17,610 nucleotides of DNA, from contig JBEVMS010000001.1 of assembly GCA_040508515.1 (NCBI GenBank), forward strand, positions 1 through 17,610, given 5' to 3'. Each line of letters opens with the position of its first letter. Position 1 is the first letter of the stretch. The notes under the pieces are model-generated. The model saw only the letters and a list, made by a program, of their open reading frames with translations, searched no databases and was not told the DNA's origin. The translations under genes were made by a program, and so were the position numbers. Source of the stretch: JBEVMS01 sp040508515 (lineage in GTDB: Bacteria > Pseudomonadota > Gammaproteobacteria > Xanthomonadales > Rhodanobacteraceae). Below are positions 13,502 to 17,610 of the stretch, piece after piece.

Positions 13502-14446
13502 TCACCACCCCGTCGTCGGCGCGGCCTGACCGCTGAAGAAAGCGATTCGACCGAGGTCCGAATGATCGGGCTCACCCCATGTATCGACCGCACTGGCCAA
13601 TTGCTTGAATCCCATTGACGAACGGCTCGACGGCCACAAATCCACCACCGCCGCCTGCCGCCGTATCGCCTGCCGCAAGCGCTCGTCATGCGGGACCATG
13701 CCCATGAAATCGAGCACCACGTCGAGAAAGCGCTCGCTGACCCGCGCCAATTTGTCGTGCAACTGACGCGCCTCACCGGCATGGCGAACCATGTTGGCGA
13801 CCATGCGAAAGCGACGCACGCCATATTCACGGCTGAGCACCTTGATCAATGCATAAGCGTCGGTCAGCGATGCCGGCTCGTCGCACACCACCACCAGCAC
13901 ATCGTCGGCCGCGGCGGCGAACATTGCCACGTTGTCCGATACGCCCGCGGCGGTATCCACGATGAGGTATTCCGGCGGCAAGATCAGTTCATCGAACGCA
14001 CGGATCAGCGCGGCATGCTCGCCGTTGCCCAACTGCGCCAGACGGCGCGTGCCGGAACTGGCCGGCACCACTTTGAGGCCATGCGCCGCCGGCATGATCA
14101 GATCATGCAAAGTGCAACTGCCATCCAGCAGGTGGCCGACGTGGCGCGATGGGGTGAGCCCCAGCAGCACGTCCACATTAGCCAGACTCATGTCGGCATC
14201 CAGCAGCATCACGTCGCGACCGGCCATGGCCATGGTCATGGCCAGGTTGACCGCCACCGTCGTCTTGCCCACGCCGCCCTTGCCGGCCGCCACCGTGATG
14301 GTGCGCGAGCGCCGACGTACTGGCGCGGTGGCGCTCAGCGTCGCCGCCTGGTGCAGTTGCTCAATGTCCTGTTCGCGCAGCCGCGCCAGCGCGGGAAACA
14401 TATGATGCAGGCCCCAGGCCTGATCCACCGGAAACGGCTCGCTCAT
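13502..14446 (-). CDS. fleN: Flagellar number regulator FleN/FlhG (MinD-type ATPase)
   Basis: A 314-residue MinD/ParA-type ATPase that limits polar flagellum number by acting on FlhF and, in Pseudomonas, on the regulator FleQ. The Walker A GKGGVGKTT is at 55-63, the LLDADMSLANVDVLLGL segment follows (about 80-96), and IVDTAAGVSDNV supplies Walker B. Near the N-terminus VDQAWGLHHM contains DQAxxL (8-13), the FlhF-activating motif known in FlhG. A membrane-targeting amphipathic helix is expected at the C-terminus but is not obvious. The ATG overlaps the flhF stop by ATGA, so the FlhF and FleN pair is produced together. There is a one-base gap to fliA. Confidence 0.95.
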   Translation of the reverse strand: MSEPFPVDQAWGLHHMFPALARLREQDIEQLHQAATLSATAPVRRRSRTITVAAGKGGVGKTTVAVNLAMTMAMAGRDVMLLDADMSLANVDVLLGLTPSRHVGHLLDGSCTLHDLIMPAAHGLKVVPASSGTRRLAQLGNGEHAALIRAFDELILPPEYLIVDTAAGVSDNVAMFAAAADDVLVVVCDEPASLTDAYALIKVLSREYGVRRFRMVANMVRHAGEARQLHDKLARVSERFLDVVLDFMGMVPHDERLRQAIRRQAAVVDLWPSSRSSMGFKQLASAVDTWGEPDHSDLGRIAFFSGQAAPTTGW

Positions 14447-15669
14447 AAGCTCGCTACCGCCATACCGAAGCGCTCAGCCATCTCCACATCGTCCGCCGAC
14501 GGCACCAAGCCGCGCTGCGCGGCCGCGGCGCGGCATACCAGCACGCGCGCGTCGGCCGCGCTGATGTCTTCGGGCACGCGCTGGCCGTCGGTGGTGTAGT
14601 CCAGCGCCAGCCCATAGCGAATCAGCACCGACAGCACGCCGCCGAGGCTGGGGGCTTCATCCAGCTTGGTCACGATGCACGCCTCAGGTTGCAACGGCAG
14701 GTAGGCGCGCACCGATTCGTCCAGCGCCGAAGCATGCGCGTTGGCGGCCAGTACCAGGCAGGAGCGCAGCGCGCCAGCACCATGCTGCGCAGTGCCGTGC
14801 AACACCTCCATTTGCTGCTGCAGGCGCGGATCGCTGCCGGCCACGCCGGCGGTGTCGATCAATACGGTATGGCGATCGCTTAGCACGTGCAGCGCCTGCG
14901 CAAGGCTCGCCGCGTCATGCGCGGGAAATACCCGCACGCCGAGCAGGCGACCGTAGTGCTCCAACTGGGCGGCGGCACCGATGCGGTAATTATCCGTGGA
15001 CACCAGCGCGACCCGCCCCGGCCCATGACGCAGCACCGCGCGCGCCGCCAGCTTGGCGATGGTCGTGGTCTTGCCCACCCCGGTCGGGCCGACCAGCGCG
15101 GTAACGCCACCCTCCTCGGCTAGGTCGCGCCCACTGATCTTGAGATTGCGACTGAGCACACCCAGTGGCAGATAGCGGGCCTGATCGGCGTTGAGCTGCT
15201 CGGGCAATTCCTCGACCAGCGCGCGCGCCACGTCCGATTCGATGCCAAGCCGGGTCATGTCGCGCAGCACCCGTGCACGCATCGGCCGGCGCCGCTCCAT
15301 GTCGTTCCAGGCCAGGCTGGAGAGTTGTTGTTCGAGCAATTCGCGCAACCCGCCCAGCTCGACCCGCATGCGCGCCGCTTCCAGCACGCTCTGTTCGACG
15401 ATCGGCTGCAACTGCGCCACCTCGCTGGGCGGCAACGGTATAGGCGGCGGCGTGGTCGCCTTGATCGCCACGCCGCCGACGTCGGGCATGGGCGCGCCGT
15501 GACGGGCCGCCTCGCGCACGAGTGCCTCGTCGTAGTCGACCGCGGCGATGATCTCGATACCGTCGTCCAGGCGACGGGTCGACAGAATCACCGCATCGGC
15601 ACCTTGTTCTTCGCGTACGTCACGCATCGCCTGGCGCATGTCCGCGGCCAAGAACCGCTTGATTTTCAT
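14443..15669 (-). CDS. flhF: Polar flagellum placement GTPase FlhF (SRP family)
   Basis: A 408-residue SRP-type GTPase that sets the site of polar flagellum assembly. It has the usual basic B domain start MKIKRFLAADMRQAM, a Pro-rich linker (about 70-85), a helical N domain (about 95-180), and the G domain with GPTGVGKTT at 194-202, STDNYRIGAAAQL near 224-236, DTAG at 272-275 and TKLDE at 334-338. The length is at the short end for FlhF, mainly from a short linker. The ATG has GGAG 6 bases upstream. It starts 127 bases after flhA, a gap that holds a possible 31-codon ORF whose stop overlaps the flhF start. Confidence 0.96.
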   Translation of the reverse strand: MKIKRFLAADMRQAMRDVREEQGADAVILSTRRLDDGIEIIAAVDYDEALVREAARHGAPMPDVGGVAIKATTPPPIPLPPSEVAQLQPIVEQSVLEAARMRVELGGLRELLEQQLSSLAWNDMERRRPMRARVLRDMTRLGIESDVARALVEELPEQLNADQARYLPLGVLSRNLKISGRDLAEEGGVTALVGPTGVGKTTTIAKLAARAVLRHGPGRVALVSTDNYRIGAAAQLEHYGRLLGVRVFPAHDAASLAQALHVLSDRHTVLIDTAGVAGSDPRLQQQMEVLHGTAQHGAGALRSCLVLAANAHASALDESVRAYLPLQPEACIVTKLDEAPSLGGVLSVLIRYGLALDYTTDGQRVPEDISAADARVLVCRAAAAQRGLVPSADDVEMAERFGMAVASL

Positions 15670-15761
15670 GGACTACTCCAGTGCGATTGCGCCAGCACAT
15701 TGCGGAACACCGGCAGCACCGGCGAACCCGGCGCTGCCACCATCGAGTTGTCAGGCTTCAT
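15666..15761 (-). CDS. Possible 31-codon small ORF between flhA and flhF
   Basis: A short frame starts at ATG 15761 with GGAG 5 bases upstream (GGAGCACGC-ATG) and ends with a TGA that overlaps the flhF ATG by ATGA. Its product begins MKPDNSMVAAPGSPVLPVF and ends QSHWSSP. Third positions are mostly G or C, as in neighbouring genes. I do not recognise the peptide; it has no membrane helix. It could be a small protein, or a leader whose translation couples flhF to upstream flow. It may also be chance, since flhF has its own ribosome site inside this frame. Confidence 0.4.
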   Translation of the reverse strand: MKPDNSMVAAPGSPVLPVFRNVLAQSHWSSP

Positions 15762-15796
15762 GCGTGCTCCGTTGCAAACGCCATACCGCGTCCGGT

Positions 15797-17610
15797 TCAT
15801 CGACCCAGCGCCTTCACCAGTCGCACGCGTCGGCTATCGGGCACTTCGTTGTAAGCGAGCACATGCAGGTTCTGCGCCATCTGCCGGGTAAAGCGCGCCA
15901 GCCATGGCCGCAGTTGCGGCTGCACCAGCAACACCGCCGGCTCGCCCGCCACTTCCTGCCGCTGCGCCGCCTCGCTCACGCTTTGCTGCAAGCGATCGGC
16001 CAGACCCGGCTCCACCGCGGCGCCGGCGGTGCCGCTGTTGGAGAGCGAGTTGAGCAATATCTGTTCCAACTCCGGCGCCAGGGTCAGTACCGGAATTTCG
16101 GTGCCCAATCCGGCGATCTCCTGCACGATCTGCCGACCCAGCGCGACGCGCACCGCCGCGGTCAAAACGCCAGGATCCTGACTCTGCCCCGCATGCTCCG
16201 CCAAAGATTCGACGATCGAGCGCATATTGCGAATCGGCACCCGTTCGGCCAGCAGGTTTTGCAATACCTTCACCACCACGCCCAACGCTAGCCGCTTGGG
16301 CACCAGATCCTCGACCAGCTTGGGTGCGCTCTGCGCCAACCGGTCCAGCAACTGCTGCACGTCCTGGTGACCGAGCAACTCGTGCGCGTGGTTTTGCAGG
16401 ATGTGCGACAAGTGCGTGGCGATCACGGTGGCCGGATCGACCACCGTGTAGCCCAGGCTCTGCGCATGATCGCGTTGGCTGTTTTCGATCCACACCGCTT
16501 CGAGCCCGAACGCCGGATCGCGCGTGGTGATGCCCTGCAACGTGCCGTGCACGCGCCCCGGATTGATCGCCAGCTGGCGCTCGGTATAAATCTCCGCCTC
16601 GCCCATCGGCACGCCCATCAAGGCAATCCGATAGGTGTTGGGAGCCAGGTCTAGGTTGTCGCGGATATGCACCGCGGAAACCAGAAAACCCAGCTCCTGC
16701 GACAGCTTGCGTCGGACCGACTTGATCCGCCCCATCAACTCGCCGCCCTGGTTCTTATCCACCAAGGGGATCAACCGGTAACCCACTTCCAACCCCACCG
16801 GATCGACGCTGGCAACATCCTCCCAGCCCAATTCGAGACGTTCGCTCGCCACCGGCGCCGGCAACGCCTCGGTGGCCGCGCGCGCCGCCTGCGTCTTGGC
16901 TTCCTGTTCGCGTCGCAGCATCAACCAGGCGGCGCCGCCGCAACAGCCGGCCAGCAGCAAAAAAGCGATGTTGGGCATGCCCGGGATGATCCCCATCACC
17001 GCCAGCACCACGCCGGCCACCGCCAGCGCACGCGGCTGCGCGAACACCTGCCCGAGCACCTGCTTGCCCATGTCCTGCGACTTGGAGACGCGGGTGACGA
17101 TGATCGCGGTGGCGATCGACAACATCAGCGAGGGCACCTGCGCGACCAGGCCGTCGCCGATGGTCAGCAAGGTGTAGGTCTTGGCCGCATCGGCGGCGGT
17201 CAGGCCGTGCTGCAACACGCCGACGAAGAAGCCGCCGACGATATTGATGATCAGAATCAAAATGCCCGCGGTGGCGTCGCCGCGAACGAACTTGGAGGCG
17301 CCGTCCATCGAGCCGTAGAAGTCCGCTTCCTCGCGCACTTCCTGGCGCCGCTCACGGGCCTGTTCCTGGTTGAGCAGGCCGGCATTGAGGTCGGCGTCGA
17401 TCGCCATCTGCTTGCCGGGCATCGAGTCCAATGTGAAGCGCGCGGTCACTTCGGACACGCGCGTGGCGCCCTTGGTAATCACCACGAAGTTGATGATGGT
17501 GAGGATCGCGAACACCACCAGGCCGACCGCGAAATTGCCGCCGATGACAAACTCGCCGAACGCCTCGATCACCTTGCCGGCGGCGCCAGGGCCGTCATGG
17601 CCATGCAGCA
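15797..17610 (-). CDS. flhA: Flagellar export-gate protein FlhA (start lost at right edge)
   Basis: The C-terminal 603 residues of FlhA, the large membrane protein that forms the cytoplasmic ring of the flagellar type III export apparatus. The visible part opens at HGHDGPGAAGKVIEAFG and includes membrane helices of the N-terminal half, the conserved FHIPEP-family loop (VVITKGATRVSEVTARFTLD, SMPGKQMAIDADLNAG, FYGSMDGASKFVRGD), further helices, then the soluble C-terminal domain with WIENSQRDHAQSLGYTVVDP. FlhA is about 690-700 residues, so roughly 90-100 residues including the first helices are beyond the window. A GTG at 17572 is internal, because homologous residues continue upstream of it. 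It is presumably followed upstream by flhB, not seen. It is first in the minus-strand gene series here. Confidence 0.97.
   Translation of the reverse strand, partial: LHGHDGPGAAGKVIEAFGEFVIGGNFAVGLVVFAILTIINFVVITKGATRVSEVTARFTLDSMPGKQMAIDADLNAGLLNQEQARERRQEVREEADFYGSMDGASKFVRGDATAGILILIINIVGGFFVGVLQHGLTAADAAKTYTLLTIGDGLVAQVPSLMLSIATAIIVTRVSKSQDMGKQVLGQVFAQPRALAVAGVVLAVMGIIPGMPNIAFLLLAGCCGGAAWLMLRREQEAKTQAARAATEALPAPVASERLELGWEDVASVDPVGLEVGYRLIPLVDKNQGGELMGRIKSVRRKLSQELGFLVSAVHIRDNLDLAPNTYRIALMGVPMGEAEIYTERQLAINPGRVHGTLQGITTRDPAFGLEAVWIENSQRDHAQSLGYTVVDPATVIATHLSHILQNHAHELLGHQDVQQLLDRLAQSAPKLVEDLVPKRLALGVVVKVLQNLLAERVPIRNMRSIVESLAEHAGQSQDPGVLTAAVRVALGRQIVQEIAGLGTEIPVLTLAPELEQILLNSLSNSGTAGAAVEPGLADRLQQSVSEAAQRQEVAGEPAVLLVQPQLRPWLARFTRQMAQNLHVLAYNEVPDSRRVRLVKALGR

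Noticed and set aside
13501..13830. Upstream extension of the fliA frame by 110 codons
   Set aside because: The extra peptide is Trp/Arg/Ser-rich without sigma-factor similarity and lies wholly inside fleN; homology starts at the ATG at 13500.

Overview
The window is a flagellar and chemotaxis gene block from a polarly flagellated gammaproteobacterium. It is high in GC throughout. Gene order (flhA-flhF-fleN-fliA-cheY-cheZ-cheA-motC-motD-parC-parP-cheW-DUF2802) is that of Pseudomonas/Xanthomonas-type polar flagellar clusters. Protein sequences and style look like Xanthomonadales (Xanthomonadaceae or Rhodanobacteraceae), but the genus cannot be fixed from this window. There are no RNA genes, insertion sequences, CRISPR arrays or signs of recent gene transfer.

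Right two thirds (5142-17610, all minus strand, read right to left): flhA (start lost at the right edge), a possible 31-codon small ORF, flhF, fleN, fliA, a 226-bp gap with a strong inverted repeat, then cheY, cheZ, cheA, motC, motD, parC, parP, cheW and a DUF2802 gene. Most neighbours overlap by 1-11 bases or lie within 25 bases, so from cheY onward this looks like one operon. It encodes export-gate protein, flagellar placement and number control (FlhF/FleN), the late sigma factor FliA, the chemotaxis core, a second stator, and the ParC/ParP machinery that positions chemosensory arrays at the pole. The CheA here carries four copies of a 33-residue repeat in its linker, which I suggest is an amplified ParP-contact (LID-like) element.

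Left third: a convergent two-gene plus-strand operon (3514-4925) encodes a FliK-like protein and a stand-alone FlhB C-terminal-domain protein. Divergent from it, on the minus strand, is a second small chemosensory set: STAS protein, CheY-like receiver, a second CheA, CheW, and the first 21 codons of a chemoreceptor running off the left edge. Near-consensus sigma-28 (FliA) promoters drive both sides of the divergent region, and a third one precedes cheW-mcp. The fliA gene in the same window therefore probably controls all of these late units.

Most distinctive items: the 4 x 33-residue repeat in CheA, the back-to-back sigma-28 promoters, the sigma-28-driven FliK/FlhB-C pair, the STAS-CheY-CheA module, the flhA-flhF small ORF, and the fliA-cheY hairpin.
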